This document shows, piece after piece, positions 6,826 to 6,961 of a stretch of 6,961 bases of DNA (the stretch's first letter is position 1; each line of letters begins with the position of its first letter). Where the stretch lies: NCBI GenBank assembly GCA_028869395.1, contig JAGWSE010000410.1, positions 1 to 6,961 of the forward strand, in the 5' to 3' direction. Below the pieces are notes generated by a model. It did not search any database. It had not been told where the DNA came from and was given only the letters and a program-made list of their open reading frames with translations. Source of the DNA: Alphaproteobacteria bacterium (GTDB lineage Bacteria > Pseudomonadota > Alphaproteobacteria > Caulobacterales > Caulobacteraceae). A program made the translations under genes and the position numbers.

Positions 6826-6856
6826 AATAAACCCCTTCTCAATCGCGATGCGTCAA
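6826..6856 (-). promoter_or_regulatory. Possible promoter of the S9 peptidase gene
   Basis: On the minus strand TTGACG (6856-6851) is a perfect -35 of the alphaproteobacterial type. T-rich GGTTTATT follows at about 17-19 nt; TTTATT (6831-6826) matches four of six -10 positions but with a long 19-nt gap. It lies 39-69 bp before the ATG. The -35 is convincing, the -10 weak. Confidence 0.35.
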
Positions 6857-6889
6857 GCGTGGCGCGAATTCTGCAGCACAGCCCCCGCG

Positions 6890-6961
6890 ATGACCCAGGT
6901 TCGTACACTCGCCAGCGTCAGCCTACGTCCCGGCGACCTGTCAGGACTGAAGGTGCTGGTC
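6890..6961 (+). CDS. Start of an unidentified + strand gene (partial)
   Basis: An open frame starts at ATG 6890 and reads MTQVRTLASVSLRPGDLSGL-KVLV to the window edge (24 codons). The phase is also open upstream, with another ATG at 6848, but that start would overlap the -35-like TTGACG of the divergent peptidase gene. No clear Shine-Dalgarno precedes either ATG. The last residues (LSGLKVLV) resemble the first beta-strand of a receiver domain (LKVLVVDD) or of a Rossmann fold, but too little is present to choose. The divergent arrangement and the regular codon use make a gene plausible; it is unproven. Confidence 0.35.
   Translation, partial: MTQVRTLASVSLRPGDLSGLKVLV

Noticed and set aside
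1..6961. Mobile element, CRISPR array, tRNA, integration site or defence system
   Set aside because: No transposase or integrase motifs, no regularly spaced repeats, no cloverleaf-like sequence and no island boundary were seen; codon use is even across the window.

Overview
This is high-GC DNA (G/C strongly preferred at third codon positions) that looks like the chromosome of an alphaproteobacterium, most likely Caulobacteraceae (Caulobacter/Phenylobacterium type). The grounds are the style of the hybrid kinase and the receiver-only regulator, the secreted S9 peptidase, GTG/TTG starts, and a CtrA-like box in front of the kinase. No tRNA, rRNA, CRISPR array, insertion sequence or phage gene is visible, and the assignment rests on reading alone, not on a search.

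Layout. Left edge: the last 67 codons of a phosphoenolpyruvate synthase on the + strand, converging on a small FMN-binding (pyridoxamine 5'-phosphate oxidase-like) protein on the - strand. A 151-bp divergent intergenic region separates the FMN protein from a + strand run of four genes: a membrane hybrid histidine kinase with a C-terminal receiver, a DUF1801 protein, a stand-alone receiver (response regulator), and an ArsP/YraQ-type (DUF318) permease with a CxCC motif. The permease converges on a long - strand gene for a secreted prolyl-oligopeptidase-type S9 peptidase. At the right edge a short open frame starts on the + strand and runs off the window.

How the genes may work together. The kinase, with its own receiver, and the receiver-only protein could form part of a phosphorelay, but the window has no histidine phosphotransferase and no DNA-binding output regulator. 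The DUF1801 protein and the permease share the strand, but gaps of 36, 100 and 57 bp allow separate promoters, so a single operon is not proven. The flanking metabolic and peptidase genes look unrelated.

Most notable. Two genes, the receiver-only regulator and the S9 peptidase, are each broken by an apparent loss of one base in a short G/C run, while everything on both sides of each break reads as conserved family sequence. That pattern means either base-calling/assembly error or very recent gene loss. The other point of interest is a TTGA-N7-TTAACC element upstream of the kinase, one mismatch from the CtrA consensus. I do not see a convincing undescribed system; the window otherwise looks like ordinary chromosome.
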